Shown: positions 1 through 8,677 of the stretch, one piece after another
Layout: every line of letters begins with the position of its first letter
Numbering within the stretch: position 1 is the first letter of the stretch
Assembly (NCBI GenBank): GCA_041821185.1
Contig: JBGUBD010000002.1
Coordinates: forward strand, 1 to 64,000
DNA length: 64,000 nt
Reading direction: 5' to 3'
Source of the DNA: Phycisphaerales bacterium AB-hyl4
GTDB lineage: Bacteria; Planctomycetota; Phycisphaerae; Phycisphaerales; Phycisphaeraceae
The notes under the pieces: model-generated
Told to the model about the DNA's origin: nothing
Seen by the model: only the letters and a program-made list of their open reading frames with translations
Databases searched by the model: none
Translations under genes and position numbers: made by a program

Positions 1-76
1 GAACCTGGCGTCCTGGGCCGGACTAGACGAAGGGGACCTAGCCGGTGAATGCATCAGCGTACGAACGCGATTTCGC

Positions 77-100
77 TACGTCAATACGTCAATACGTCAA
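77..100. repeat. Three tandem copies of TACGTCAA
   Basis: Three perfect, adjacent 8-base units make a 24-bp tandem repeat in the first 119 bases, downstream of the prepilin-like gene. Nothing else could be assigned in bases 1-119. No function can be inferred. Confidence 0.6.
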
Positions 101-119
101 GAATAAGAGCGATGGACGC

Positions 120-743
120 TCAACGCGCTTTCGCGGGATGGAAGAGGTTGCGGTCGGCGGTGAAAGTCTGCTGGATGGTGGCCCAGGGGAGCGTGGATGC
201 CTGGCCGGCTACGTAGAGGACGTGGGAGGCGCTGAAGTGACGTTCGACGTCTATTTCAGTGAGCAGGTGTTCGGGCTCGCTCCAGTTCGGGTTTGTTCCC
301 CAGCCACGCGGGTGGATGTGATCGCCGAGGTGTTGCGGTGCGGCTTCGACTGCGAGGGCGGTGGCGGTGGGGTTGGGGATGTGGTGGAGGCGGGTCCAGC
401 TTTCGGCGGGGTTGGGGCCAGGGGTGAGGAAGTTGTTGGTGGCGAAGCTGGTGGGGCGTTCGGTGGGGTCGAGGGGACACCAGCGTGCGTTGTCGGGCAC
501 GCCGTAGGGGACGAGGGTGTCGACCCAGCTTTGGCCGGGGCTGTGGCTGTTGAGGGGGAGGTGGCCTTGGAAGTCGTCGCTGTACATGACGGTGGCCTGG
601 CCGAGGGTTCGGAGGTTGGCGAGGCATTGGATGGCGTTGGCGCGGTCGCGGGCGCTGGCGAGCGCGGGCATGAGGATGCCGATAAGGATGGCGATGATGG
701 CGATGACGACGAGCAGTTCGATCAGGGTGAAGGCGCGGGGCAT
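120..743 (-). CDS. Prepilin-type N-terminal cleavage/methylation domain protein
   Basis: A 207-residue type II secretion/type IV pilin-like protein. It has a very short leader (MPRA) followed by the class III signal [16 protein letters not shown], with the conserved Glu at +5 and one hydrophobic helix, then [24 protein letters not shown]. The rest is a periplasmic or surface domain without a recognised catalytic motif. Such short prepilin-like proteins are very abundant in Planctomycetota, where their role is mostly unknown. A prepilin peptidase that could process the leader is encoded at 40746-41885. The start is the ATG at 743; no convincing Shine-Dalgarno sequence precedes it. The family call is firm; the function is not known. 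Confidence 0.9.
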   Translation of the reverse strand: MPRAFTLIELLVVIAIIAILIGILMPALASARDRANAIQCLANLRTLGQATVMYSDDFQGHLPLNSHSPGQSWVDTLVPYGVPDNARWCPLDPTERPTSFATNNFLTPGPNPAESWTRLHHIPNPTATALAVEAAPQHLGDHIHPRGWGTNPNWSEPEHLLTEIDVERHFSASHVLYVAGQASTLPWATIQQTFTADRNLFHPAKAR

Positions 744-887
744 GGGAGGAGGGCTCCGTGAGGGCCTGCGGATTCGCTCGCTTGGGGGCGATACATCCGT
801 GGCTTTCTTGCGTAGTGGATTTCATACGATCGCGAGGCGGCCAGGCATGGCGCGCCGCGACAGTGGTTTGGGTTGTGGACAGGTTTG

Positions 888-1295
888 TCAGGCGGTGGGG
901 CGATGAGGTGGGGCGCGGGGGGCGTGGCGGGACGGGGTGTGAGCGATGTACGGCTGTTCGGGCGCGAGCGGGGCAAGGGTGGCGAGCAGCGTGAGCGGCT
1001 GCGGTGTGAGGTCGAGCGTTGTGGGTAGATCGATGACGCCGGCGAGGTAGCAGATGCCGCACTGGGTGGCGGGGTCGACGGGCGAGTCGGGGTTGTCGCT
1101 GGAGGCGGGCTGGCCGGTGATGGGGCAGCAGGTGGCGGCGCGGGTGAGGATGAGGCGAGAGGTGTCGCGGGTGGACTGGCTGGCGGTGTCTGAACCGGGC
1201 AGGAGGATCGCGCCGCGCTGGTGGCCGGGGATGATGACGGCGAACCAGGCGACGAGCCAGAGGATCAGCAGCAGGCGTCCGAGTTTGGCGAGCAT
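888..1295 (-). CDS. Hypothetical protein with N-terminal membrane segment and CGIC motif
   Basis: A protein of about 135 residues. A hydrophobic N-terminal segment (LLLILWLVAWFAVII) looks like a membrane anchor or signal peptide. It is followed by a polar region with a CC pair, a CxxC motif (CGIC), and a Pro/Ala-rich tail. The ATG at 1295 puts the hydrophobic segment at the N terminus and is preferred over an upstream TTG at 1334. The layout is like small membrane-anchored proteins with a Cys pair that are sometimes linked to metal handling, but I do not recognise the family. It lies between a prepilin-like protein and another membrane protein on the same strand. Confidence 0.5.
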   Translation of the reverse strand: MLAKLGRLLLILWLVAWFAVIIPGHQRGAILLPGSDTASQSTRDTSRLILTRAATCCPITGQPASSDNPDSPVDPATQCGICYLAGVIDLPTTLDLTPQPLTLLATLAPLAPEQPYIAHTPSRHAPRAPPHRPTA

Positions 1296-1427
1296 GGCTG
1301 ATGGCAGGGTAGAAAGGACGCAGGGGCTTGCCAAGCGACGATTGGGAAACGGTCGCGAGCGAGAACGGGGAAAGCCGTGAGCACGCTGTTTGATACGTAG
1401 GCCCTTGAGCCCCGGGTGGCATGCTTC

Positions 1428-2276
1428 CTACGCAGGCGGCGTGGCGGTGAATTCGTCGCGATCGGCGAGGTATATTCGACTTTCGTGGTGGAAGGCGACG
1501 ATGGCGGCAAGCAACATCGCTGCGGCGGTGAGCTCGATGGACTCTTCGACGATTTTATCCATCAGCCAGAAGCCGCGCGACGTTCCGCCCATTTCAACAG
1601 CGAACGGCAGGTTGAGAGCAACATACAGCCATTCGCCGACATGGGCGTGCCAATCGCCCCAATGTCGGGTTGCGGAACTCAGTGAAGCGACCGCGTAGGC
1701 GAAATAGCCGAGGAGGATGTAGCGGCGGGTGCGTCGGAACGGCCAGATCTGATTGCCGAACCGAACGGTGGCGTAGAGCGGGGCCACGGCGAGGAAGCAG
1801 AAAAAAGCGAATTCGGCGGCTTTCTGGAGCATGTCCGAGCCTGTGAAGTTGAGCACGTATCGTCGGATTTGATGGCGTGGGTTGCCGGCGTCCTCGATCA
1901 GCAGGAGCACGAGGCCCGCGCCGAGCACGAACCAGAAGGCAGCCAGTTTCGGACGCAGATAAAGCCATCGTGTCCCGGCAGCCCCCATCGCCACCGCGCC
2001 GATGCCAAGGCAAAGCCACTGCAACCATTCCGCGGGCCCGCATTCGCGGAAGAGTTGTGCCCATGTCATCGGCCGACCGAGCCCAGTGCCGGCGAGCCAG
2101 TCGCGCGAGCCGCCGAGGTTAAGCACGTCGACAAAGAAGAACAGGCCCCACCCGACTGCGAGAAAACCGCCGATGGCAAGCAGAATATGCCAAGGTTGGG
2201 TGTGTGCAATGGCCGACGCCAGACGTGTTTCGTGAGGCATCAAGGTCCGGTGCTCGCTCACATGGTCGGGTTTCAT
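1428..2276 (-). CDS. Multi-pass membrane protein of unknown function
   Basis: A 282-residue protein with about six or seven hydrophobic segments, for example around residues 30-52, 85-103, 110-130, 150-170, 185-205 and 245-265. Between the third and fourth segments is the soluble sequence EDAGNPRHQIRRYV, and a conserved-looking W-rich stretch (RHWGDWHAHVGEW) sits near residue 210. No enzyme motif was recognised. Start candidates are ATG 2276 and ATG 2240. The gene is divergent from ctaA, with about 230 bases between them. A role in membrane physiology is all that can be said. Confidence 0.7.
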   Translation of the reverse strand: MKPDHVSEHRTLMPHETRLASAIAHTQPWHILLAIGGFLAVGWGLFFFVDVLNLGGSRDWLAGTGLGRPMTWAQLFRECGPAEWLQWLCLGIGAVAMGAAGTRWLYLRPKLAAFWFVLGAGLVLLLIEDAGNPRHQIRRYVLNFTGSDMLQKAAEFAFFCFLAVAPLYATVRFGNQIWPFRRTRRYILLGYFAYAVASLSSATRHWGDWHAHVGEWLYVALNLPFAVEMGGTSRGFWLMDKIVEESIELTAAAMLLAAIVAFHHESRIYLADRDEFTATPPA

Positions 2277-2454
2277 ATGACGGCTGCCGGAGGGGATGGG
2301 ATTAATGAGCCCATGGGGAATGTTAAGATCTGGTTAAAACAGCAGCATACCAAATTCGCAAAAACGCTTGTGAAAACGAGATGTCGTTGCTGGTGCCTGG
2401 GGCTAAGGATTGGCGTGTACGAACGGCGGGCGAGGTGGGGGGAGGGGCCGAAGC

Positions 2455-2463
2455 TGCTATAAT
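2455..2463 (+). promoter_or_regulatory. Extended -10 promoter element upstream of ctaA
   Basis: TGCTATAAT is a perfect extended -10 element (TGnTATAAT), 46 bases before the ctaA start. There is no good -35 box in the G-rich stretch before it, as expected for an extended -10 promoter. Prediction only. Confidence 0.5.
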
Positions 2464-2509
2464 GGTTGGCTCGATCCCGCCGTATTGTTTGTAATTTGAA
2501 ACGAGTTGC

Positions 2510-3694
2510 ATGATGTCTGACCCCGCCTTGCCGGTTGTGGGCGAGCCTGGCGTCGCCGCCGGCTTGCAGTATCGACCCTGGCTGCATCGTTACGCGATGC
2601 TGCTGGTGTTGTGCGTGTTTTTGTTGATTGGTGTGGGGGGGACGGTGACGAGCACGGGTGCGGGGATGGCGGTGCCGGATTGGCCGACGACGTTCGGGCA
2701 TAACATGATCACCGCGCCGCCGAGCGTGTGGTTTCACCAGCCGGACCGGTTCTGGGAGCACTTCCATCGGCTGATGGGCACGTTGGTGGGCATGCTGACG
2801 ATCGGCATGGCGGTCTGGCTGACGATCACGCAGCGGAAGCAGCGGCGGTGGCTGGTGGCGTTGGGGTGGGGCCTGCTGGGGATGGTGATCGTGCAGGGGC
2901 TGATGGGCGGGTTCCGTGTGACGGAAGAGTCGATCGGGCTGGCGGTGTTGCACGGGATATTCGGGCAGATTGTGTTTGCGGCGTGTGTGTTGATCGCTGC
3001 GGCGACCAGCCGTGTGTGGATTGATGCGGTGACCGGGCCGCGGGCGTATGGTCGCGAGGATGAGCCGGGCAAGGTGTTCGGCATGCGATACGTGGCGGCG
3101 CTGCTGCTGGTGGCGTTGGTGATTCAACTGATGCTGGGGGCGTGGATGCGTCACAACAGCGCGGGGCTGGCGATTCCGGACTTCCCCACGGCGTATGGTC
3201 AGTTGCTGCCGCCGCTGCACGCGAGCGGGCTGGAGGCGACGATGGATCAGTGGCAGGTGGATCAGGGGATCGACCTGCCTCGGCCTTACACGACGGCGCA
3301 GGTGAGTTTTCATCTGGCCCACCGAGCGGGGGCGGTGGTGGTGTGTGCGATTGCGCTGCTGCTGGTGGTGTGGGTGAATCTGGTGGCGCCGGGGCATCGG
3401 TTGCTGGCCTGGCCGACGCGGGGGCTGGTGCTGCTGCTGACGCTGCAGGTGGCGTTGGGGGCGTATGTGATCTGGTCGCGTCGGCATGTGGATATTGCCA
3501 CCGCACACCAGGCGTGCGGGGCGTTGGTGCTCGCGGTCGCCACGCTGCTGACGATTCGGCTAAACTTGTTGCGATACGTGGGGGTGGTCTCCAAGGGGCA
3601 GGCCAAGCCGAGCCCTGAGGAGCGCAACGACGAAGGGCCGGACCGAGATACCGAAGCATCCGGGGCTTCGCCTGCGGCTCAGCCGTCGGCTTGA
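2510..3694 (+). CDS. ctaA: Heme A synthase (COX15/CtaA family)
   Basis: A 394-residue polytopic membrane protein that converts heme O to heme A for aa3-type cytochrome oxidase. It has eight predicted membrane helices and the paired conserved histidines of the family: FWEHFHRLMG in the first half, VLHGIFGQ, then FHLAHRAGAVV and TAHQACGAL in the second half. The N-terminal sequence GTVTSTGAGMAVPDWPTTFG is highly characteristic of CtaA, and the related SAGLAIPDFPTAYGQ appears after the central helix pair. The C-terminal 45 residues are a charged tail. It is followed after about 50 bases by ctaB, which makes the heme O substrate, so the two form a pathway unit. An extended -10 box lies upstream. 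Confidence 0.95.
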   Translation: MMSDPALPVVGEPGVAAGLQYRPWLHRYAMLLVLCVFLLIGVGGTVTSTGAGMAVPDWPTTFGHNMITAPPSVWFHQPDRFWEHFHRLMGTLVGMLTIGMAVWLTITQRKQRRWLVALGWGLLGMVIVQGLMGGFRVTEESIGLAVLHGIFGQIVFAACVLIAAATSRVWIDAVTGPRAYGREDEPGKVFGMRYVAALLLVALVIQLMLGAWMRHNSAGLAIPDFPTAYGQLLPPLHASGLEATMDQWQVDQGIDLPRPYTTAQVSFHLAHRAGAVVVCAIALLLVVWVNLVAPGHRLLAWPTRGLVLLLTLQVALGAYVIWSRRHVDIATAHQACGALVLAVATLLTIRLNLLRYVGVVSKGQAKPSPEERNDEGPDRDTEASGASPAAQPSA

Positions 3695-3743
3695 GCGACG
3701 TGTAGCGAGTTAGTGTGGCGAGATTAGTTTGTTTGGAGCTTTG

Positions 3744-4691
3744 ATGAGTCAGGTGACCAGTCAGGAACCGACGGCGGCGATGATGTCCGAGCGATCGCTG
3801 CGCGCGATGGTGGCGGGTCGGCTGAGCGATCATCTGACGCTGGTGAAGCCGGGCATCACGGTGATGGTATTGATCACCGCGGCGATCGGGTTTGCGTTCG
3901 GCGCGGGCTCGTCGCTTGGCGGGTGGACGTCGGGCGCGTGGTGGTGGCTGCTGGCGGTGACGGTGGTGGGCGCGGGACTATCGTGCATGGGGGCGGGCAC
4001 GCTGAACCAGGTGCTCGAACGTGACACGGACCAGTCGATGACGCGGACGAAGGATCGGCCGCTGCCGGCCGGCCGAATGCCGATGGGGGAGGCGCTGGCG
4101 CAGGGGCTAGCGCTCGCAGTGGCGGGTGTAATGGTGCTCTGGCTGGGCGGCAACCTGCTGTCGGCGTTGCTGTCGGCGTTCACGATCGTCTGCTACGTGA
4201 TGGTGTACACGCCGCTGAAGCGGTTGAGCTGGACGAGCACACAGGTGGGGGCGGTGCCGGGCGCGATGCCGCCGGTGATTGGCTATGCGGTCGCGGCGGG
4301 GTACGTCGGGCCGGAGGCGTTGCTGCTGTTTGCGATCATGGCGTTGTGGCAGATACCGCACTTCCTGGCGATCGGCATTCTGTGTCGCGATGACTACGCG
4401 GCAGCGGGGATGCCGATCCTGCCAGTGCTCGATGGCGAGACCGGCCGACGCACGCATCGCTGGAACGTAGCGACGGCCGTCGCGCTGCTGGTGGCGGGGG
4501 TGTCGCCGACGTTGCTTGGGTATACGGGGTGGCTGGCGTTCGGGGTGGCGCTGGTGTGTGGCGTGTGGTTTGTGCTGCTGGCGATACGGTTGGTGTACGA
4601 CCCGAGCCGAGCGCGGGCGAGGGCGCTGTTTCTCGCATCGCTGGTCTACCTGCCGCTGGTGCTCGGCGTGCTTGTGCTGGACCGTGTCTGA
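3744..4691 (+). CDS. ctaB: Protoheme IX farnesyltransferase (heme O synthase)
   Basis: A 315-residue UbiA-superfamily prenyltransferase that adds farnesyl to heme B, giving heme O for CtaA. The first aspartate-rich motif is in NQVLERDTDQSMTRTKDRPLP, followed by the family sequence YTPLKRLSWTSTQVGAVPGAMPP; WQIPHFLAI and REDY-like RDDYAAAGMPILP follow. About eight or nine hydrophobic helices fill the rest. The ATG at 3744 is chosen because GGAG sits six bases before it; an upstream in-frame TTG at 3729 is less likely. It lies directly downstream of ctaA and 24 bases before an ABC ATPase gene on the same strand. Confidence 0.95.
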   Translation: MSQVTSQEPTAAMMSERSLRAMVAGRLSDHLTLVKPGITVMVLITAAIGFAFGAGSSLGGWTSGAWWWLLAVTVVGAGLSCMGAGTLNQVLERDTDQSMTRTKDRPLPAGRMPMGEALAQGLALAVAGVMVLWLGGNLLSALLSAFTIVCYVMVYTPLKRLSWTSTQVGAVPGAMPPVIGYAVAAGYVGPEALLLFAIMALWQIPHFLAIGILCRDDYAAAGMPILPVLDGETGRRTHRWNVATAVALLVAGVSPTLLGYTGWLAFGVALVCGVWFVLLAIRLVYDPSRARARALFLASLVYLPLVLGVLVLDRV

Positions 4692-4715
4692 CTCATCTAC
4701 CGATCGACTTTCGAC

Positions 4716-5744
4716 GTGACCACAACGACCTTGTCCAATTTGCCTGCCATTGATCGAGCGACCATCGAGCCGACGCCCGCGCTTCGCGTGGCGGAGCTGA
4801 CGCATTGCTACGCGGGCCAGGCGCAGCCGGCGTTGGACCATGTGAGCTTCGACGTCCAGCCGGGCGAGATCTTCGCCATCCTCGGCCCCAACGGCAGCGG
4901 CAAGAGCACGCTGTTCAAGATTCTCACCACGATCATGCAGCCGACGGCCGACGCGAATCGCAGTGTCGCGCCGGACGCCGCGGCCACGATCTTCGGCCAC
5001 GATGTATTTGAACAACCCCAAGCCGTACGGCAGCGCCTCGGCGTGGTGTTTCAACAGCCGAGCCTCGACCTCAAACTGACCGCCGACGAAAACCTGCTGC
5101 ATCAGGGCCATCTCTATGGCCTCGCCGGTCGCGACCTCAAGCAACGCATTGACGACGCGCTGTCGCGCTTCGGCCTCGACGACCGCCGCCGCGAGCCGGT
5201 CGAACGCTTCAGCGGTGGCATGCGACGTCGGCTTGAGCTTGGCAAGGCGATGCTGCATCGGCCGGGCCTGTTGCTGATGGACGAGCCGAGCACGGGACTG
5301 GACCCGGCGGCGCGGCGCGACCTCTGGCAACAACTCGATCAACTGCGCGAGCAGCTTGGCGTGACGATCGTGCTGACGACGCACCTGATGGACGAAGCGG
5401 AGCGTTGCGATCGGCTGGCGATTTTCAACCAGGGCAAGCTCGTCACAGTCGACACGCCGACGCGGCTGAAGAGCGCGATCGGCGGCGATGTGATCACCGT
5501 CGAGCCGACTGACGGCCCTGCGGCGGCGGCAGGGTTGGCCGACCGGATTGCCGCGCGGTTCGGGCCTTGGGACGCGGGCGGCGAGCCGAGCGTGATCGAC
5601 GGGCATGTGCGGATGGAAAAGGCGGACGGCCCGGAAGTGGTCGCGGCGATCGCGAGCGCCTGGCCCGGCGAGATCCGTCGGCTAAGCGTGGGCCAACCCA
5701 CGTTGGAAGACGTATTTCTCCATCTGACCGGCGAATCGCTGTGA
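4716..5744 (+). CDS. ABC transporter ATP-binding protein (DrrA/CcmA-like, ABC-2 type)
   Basis: A 342-residue ATPase subunit. Walker A is GPNGSGKST at residues 57-65, the Q-loop glutamine is in VVFQQP near 113, the signature is FSGGMRRR at 165-172, Walker B LLLMDE is at 185-190, and the switch histidine is in TTH at 221-223. The last 80 residues match the extra C-terminal domain often fused to drug or gliding-type ABC-2 ATPases. It starts at GTG 4716. It follows ctaB closely, so it may be co-transcribed with heme A genes. No permease follows; rpsD comes next with its own promoter. In family members the partner is an ABC-2 permease, so the substrate is unknown here. Confidence 0.9.
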   Translation: MTTTTLSNLPAIDRATIEPTPALRVAELTHCYAGQAQPALDHVSFDVQPGEIFAILGPNGSGKSTLFKILTTIMQPTADANRSVAPDAAATIFGHDVFEQPQAVRQRLGVVFQQPSLDLKLTADENLLHQGHLYGLAGRDLKQRIDDALSRFGLDDRRREPVERFSGGMRRRLELGKAMLHRPGLLLMDEPSTGLDPAARRDLWQQLDQLREQLGVTIVLTTHLMDEAERCDRLAIFNQGKLVTVDTPTRLKSAIGGDVITVEPTDGPAAAAGLADRIAARFGPWDAGGEPSVIDGHVRMEKADGPEVVAAIASAWPGEIRRLSVGQPTLEDVFLHLTGESL

Positions 5745-5762
5745 ACGGATCATGGGCCCGAC

Positions 5763-5791
5763 TTGACGGCCGAGCGTGGGGCGGTTGTAAT
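5763..5791 (+). promoter_or_regulatory. Sigma-70-like promoter of rpsD
   Basis: TTGACG and TGTAAT are separated by 17 bases. This would give a leader of about 100 bases before rpsD. The leader contains a short hairpin (GGGTC...GACCC around 5810-5825), which could be part of ribosomal-protein control, but that is speculation. Confidence 0.55.
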
Positions 5792-5901
5792 GTTGGGCTC
5801 GCTGAAACGGGGTCGACGTGACCCTGTTCTTTGCTGACCGCGACGCCGTAGCCACGGCTGAGCACCAGACGGAGCATCCCGCCAAATCGGGGTGAGCAAC
5901 C

Positions 5902-6501
5902 ATGGCCAACTACACCGGCCCCAAAGTCAAATTGTCCCGACGCGTCGGCGTGCCCATCGCTGACATCCCCAAGCATACCGCCAAGCGGCAGCTCAACCCG
6001 CCGGGTGTGCACGGCTTCCGCGGTCGACGCTTGCGCGACTACGGCGTCCGCCTCAACGAAAAGCAGAAGCTCCGCTATCACTACAACGTGCTCGAGAAGC
6101 AGATGGCCAACCTCGTTGAAGAGGCCGGCCGAATGCGCGGCAACACGGGTGAAGTGCTCCTGCAACTGCTCGAGCAGCGCCTCGACAACGTGCTTCGCCG
6201 ACTCGGCTGGGCCCGCACGATCTGGCAATCGCGTCAGATCGTCGCCCACGGCCACGTGCTGGTCAACGGTCGCAAGACCGACCGCCCCAGCTTTCGTGTC
6301 AACTCTGGTGACACAATCACGCTCAAGGAAAAGGCGCAGAAGAACATTCGCGAAAACCTTGAGTCGCTGCCCGGCCACGAAGTGCCTTCCTGGTTGAGCT
6401 TCGACCCCTCGACGCTCACCGCCAAGGTGCTCGCGACGCCGACGCACGACCAAGTGCCCTTCGACGTGAACATGAACCTGATTATCGAATTCTATCGTTA
6501 A
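5902..6501 (+). CDS. rpsD: 30S ribosomal protein S4
   Basis: A 199-residue primary 16S-rRNA-binding protein of the small subunit. It starts MANYTGPKVKLSRRVGVPI, has the expected NPPGVHGFRGRRLRDYGVRL region, and carries an S4 RNA-binding domain near residues 92-155 (DNVLRRLGWA, IVAHGHVLVNGRK). The length is normal for bacterial S4. It stands alone here, with its own promoter and terminator, and not next to rpsM, rpsK or rpoA as in many bacteria. The GTGAG before the ATG is a weak ribosome binding site. Confidence 0.97.
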   Translation: MANYTGPKVKLSRRVGVPIADIPKHTAKRQLNPPGVHGFRGRRLRDYGVRLNEKQKLRYHYNVLEKQMANLVEEAGRMRGNTGEVLLQLLEQRLDNVLRRLGWARTIWQSRQIVAHGHVLVNGRKTDRPSFRVNSGDTITLKEKAQKNIRENLESLPGHEVPSWLSFDPSTLTAKVLATPTHDQVPFDVNMNLIIEFYR

Positions 6502-6529
6502 TCAGTCGCAACACGACGATCCACACACG

Positions 6530-6560
6530 AAGCCTCGGGCCCCTGGTCCGAGGCTTTTTT
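6530..6560 (+). terminator. Intrinsic terminator after rpsD
   Basis: AAGCCTCGG pairs with CCGAGGCTT around a 9-base loop, followed by a run of T. It lies about 30 bases after the rpsD stop and ends that transcription unit. Confidence 0.9.
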
Positions 6561-6611
6561 ATCATCCGGTCGCGTTCAGTCTTTGTGCCCACGCACTGCG
6601 GCGCGGCCGCA

Positions 6612-6640
6612 CAGACACACAGCGCCAAGCGCCTTATACT
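6612..6640 (+). promoter_or_regulatory. Promoter for the family 2 glycosyltransferase, likely leaderless
   Basis: CAGACA and TATACT are separated by 17 bases. The -10 box ends only eight bases before the ATG at 6649, so transcription would start at or next to the start codon. No Shine-Dalgarno sequence is present. Confidence 0.5.
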
Positions 6641-6648
6641 GAGCCGTT

Positions 6649-7491
6649 ATGACGAAGATTTCGGTGGTCATGATTTCGTTCAACGCGGGCGAGTTGATCG
6701 AGCCCGCGCTGCGGTCCGCGCGCTGGGCTGACGAAATCGTCGTCGTCGACTCCGGCTCGACCGACGGCACGCCCGCGATCGGCCGTCGATATGCCAATCG
6801 GTTCCTCCACGAAGACTGGCGCGGCTTCACGGCGCAAAAGCAGTTCGCGGTGTCGCTAGCGAGCAATGACTGGGTGTTTATCCTCGATCAGGACGAAGAG
6901 ATCTCGCCCGAACTGGCGGCGCAGATTCAGGCGCTGGACGATGACGTTTTGTCGCGCTGCGATCTGTTTGAAGTGCGTCGGCGGAACTACGCGATGGGTC
7001 GGCCGGTGCGTGCATGGTGGCCGGACCATCAAAGCCGACTCTTTCATCGTGGGCGTTGCCGGTGGGCGGACGAGGCGATTCACGATCGGCGACACCCCTC
7101 CGAGCCGGGGCGGACGGCCAAACTTACGGGTTGGCTGGAGCATCGCCGACATTGCCGCGAGGGGTTTTTCGATTTCAACGTCGGCCGCATCAGTGCCGAC
7201 CGCCTTCGCCGCGCGGTGATGCAGATGCACGATCGCGGCAAGCTCTGCCACTGGTGGGACGTGTTCATCCATCCGACCGCCGCGTTCATCAAGTCTTACT
7301 TTATGAAGCGCGGTTTTCTCGACGGCGTGTTCGGCTTCATGGTCGCTCGTCAGCAGGCTCACACCACTTACCTGCGATACGCTGCGCTGTGGGCGATTCA
7401 GCATGACATCGCTTACCAGGCAAGCGATGATGACGATCAGCCGCGCTCGACTGATTCCGTCGAAGAGGCGACCGACGCCGCGGCGGAGTGA
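6649..7491 (+). CDS. Family 2 glycosyltransferase (WaaE/KdtX-like)
   Basis: A 280-residue GT-A enzyme likely acting on LPS core at the cytoplasmic face. The N-terminal fold is clear: ISVVMISFNAG, then DEIVVVDSGSTDGT, and the catalytic-site pattern FILDQDEEISPEL (DxD-like with ED) near residues 79-90. The sequence WRGFTAQKQFA and the C-terminal helical region with KRGFLDG are typical of LPS-core beta-glucosyltransferases of the WaaE group. The last 55 bases overlap, tail to tail, the family 4 glycosyltransferase on the opposite strand. The role in LPS is inferred from homology and from the two neighbouring LPS enzymes. Confidence 0.85.
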   Translation: MTKISVVMISFNAGELIEPALRSARWADEIVVVDSGSTDGTPAIGRRYANRFLHEDWRGFTAQKQFAVSLASNDWVFILDQDEEISPELAAQIQALDDDVLSRCDLFEVRRRNYAMGRPVRAWWPDHQSRLFHRGRCRWADEAIHDRRHPSEPGRTAKLTGWLEHRRHCREGFFDFNVGRISADRLRRAVMQMHDRGKLCHWWDVFIHPTAAFIKSYFMKRGFLDGVFGFMVARQQAHTTYLRYAALWAIQHDIAYQASDDDDQPRSTDSVEEATDAAAE

Positions 7492-8675
7492 CCGCTTTGC
7501 TTGCGTTGCTGTTCCGCCGCTGCTTCGAGCACTGGTTCGAGCCGTTCGACATGGCGTGACATGGTGAGCGACTCGGCAAGGCCTGCCGTGGCCTTAGCGC
7601 AGCGCTCGCGCTCGGCAGCGTCGGCCAGTTCCGTCATGGCTTGGCACAATCCCGCTACATCATCGGGCTCATGCACCACGCGTCCGCGACGCGAGCCGGC
7701 GGTGTCGTGTGGCTCGATAAAGTCGCTCGCGCCGTTGTACCCGCTGCTGATCGCCGGCGTGCCCATCATCAACGACTCGATGATCACCTTGCTCGACGGA
7801 TCGTGAAACGTCGGCAGCACCGTCACGTCCGCCGCGCAAAACAGCGCCGCCATCTGCTCCGTTCGGCCGACCATGCGAACCTGCTCGCGCAACTGCATCT
7901 GCTCGGCCAGCCGCTGCTGCGTATGCGACACCGACCCGGCCAACGCGATCACAAACGGCACGCCACGCTGCTTGAGTTGCGCAGCGGCTCGCATGAGCGG
8001 CAGGATGCCCTTACGCCACGGGTCGATCGCGGGGAACAGGTACATCACCGTGTCGTCGGGAATGTTGAAGCTTTGGCGGATCTCACGCCGCCAGGCGGCG
8101 CGCTGCGCCGCGTCGACGCTCGGCATCTCCGAAGCGTTGGGGATGATCGTGATGCGATCGTCGCCAATCGCGTAGTAGCGAAGCATATCGCGGGCGACGT
8201 ATTGGCTGATGGCGACGAATTGCTGTACGAACGGGTCGCGCATCGTTCGCCGTTCAGCCAGCCGCAGCGCGATCTGCCGAGTCGAGCAGGCGATCGCAAA
8301 CCGCTTGGCGGCGCGGGCGAGCGATGTGTCTCGCCGGGCGACGCTGCGCGCCTGGGCCTGCATCACCAGCCCCGCGCGTGGCTGTACCACGCTGGCGGGC
8401 ACACTGGTCGTCACCGACAGGCTCACGTCATACTCAGTCAGTTGCCGACTCGCCCATCGCACGAACGTCGCCAGCCGCAGCACACCGCGCGGGCGGCCGA
8501 GCATTGCGGTCTTCACTGTGAGCCCCGGCTGCGTCGGCAGATCTTCCGGGCAGTAGCCGGTGAGCACCGTGACCTCGTGGCCGCGCTGGATCAGGTGGTT
8601 GGCGATGGTAGCGGTGGACCGCTCGGCCCCGCCGGACGTGGGGTTGAAAGTTTCGATCACGAGCGCGATGCGCAT
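7437..8675 (-). CDS. Family 4 glycosyltransferase (LPS core, WaaG-like)
   Basis: A 412-residue GT-B enzyme. The N-terminal motif MRIALVIETFNPTSGGAE is the acceptor-side signature of GT4 enzymes that use a GGAE loop. The C-terminal nucleotide-sugar domain includes VRMVGRTEQMAALFCAADVTVLPTFHDPSSKVIIESLMMGTP-like order, with the E-x7-E pattern around the conserved FHDPSSKVIIE part. WaaG transfers glucose to heptose; this protein could do that or a similar core step. It starts two bases after the stop of the heptosyltransferase gene, so the two are translationally coupled. The C-terminal 35 residues are Ala/Ser-rich and overlap the convergent gene. Confidence 0.85.
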   Translation of the reverse strand: MRIALVIETFNPTSGGAERSTATIANHLIQRGHEVTVLTGYCPEDLPTQPGLTVKTAMLGRPRGVLRLATFVRWASRQLTEYDVSLSVTTSVPASVVQPRAGLVMQAQARSVARRDTSLARAAKRFAIACSTRQIALRLAERRTMRDPFVQQFVAISQYVARDMLRYYAIGDDRITIIPNASEMPSVDAAQRAAWRREIRQSFNIPDDTVMYLFPAIDPWRKGILPLMRAAAQLKQRGVPFVIALAGSVSHTQQRLAEQMQLREQVRMVGRTEQMAALFCAADVTVLPTFHDPSSKVIIESLMMGTPAISSGYNGASDFIEPHDTAGSRRGRVVHEPDDVAGLCQAMTELADAAERERCAKATAGLAESLTMSRHVERLEPVLEAAAEQQRKQSGHSAAASVASSTESVERG

Positions 8676-8677
8676 GG

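Noticed and set aside
4107..5606. 499-codon open frame opposite ctaB and the ABC ATPase gene
   Set aside because: It spans two firmly identified genes on the other strand and has shadow-like composition.
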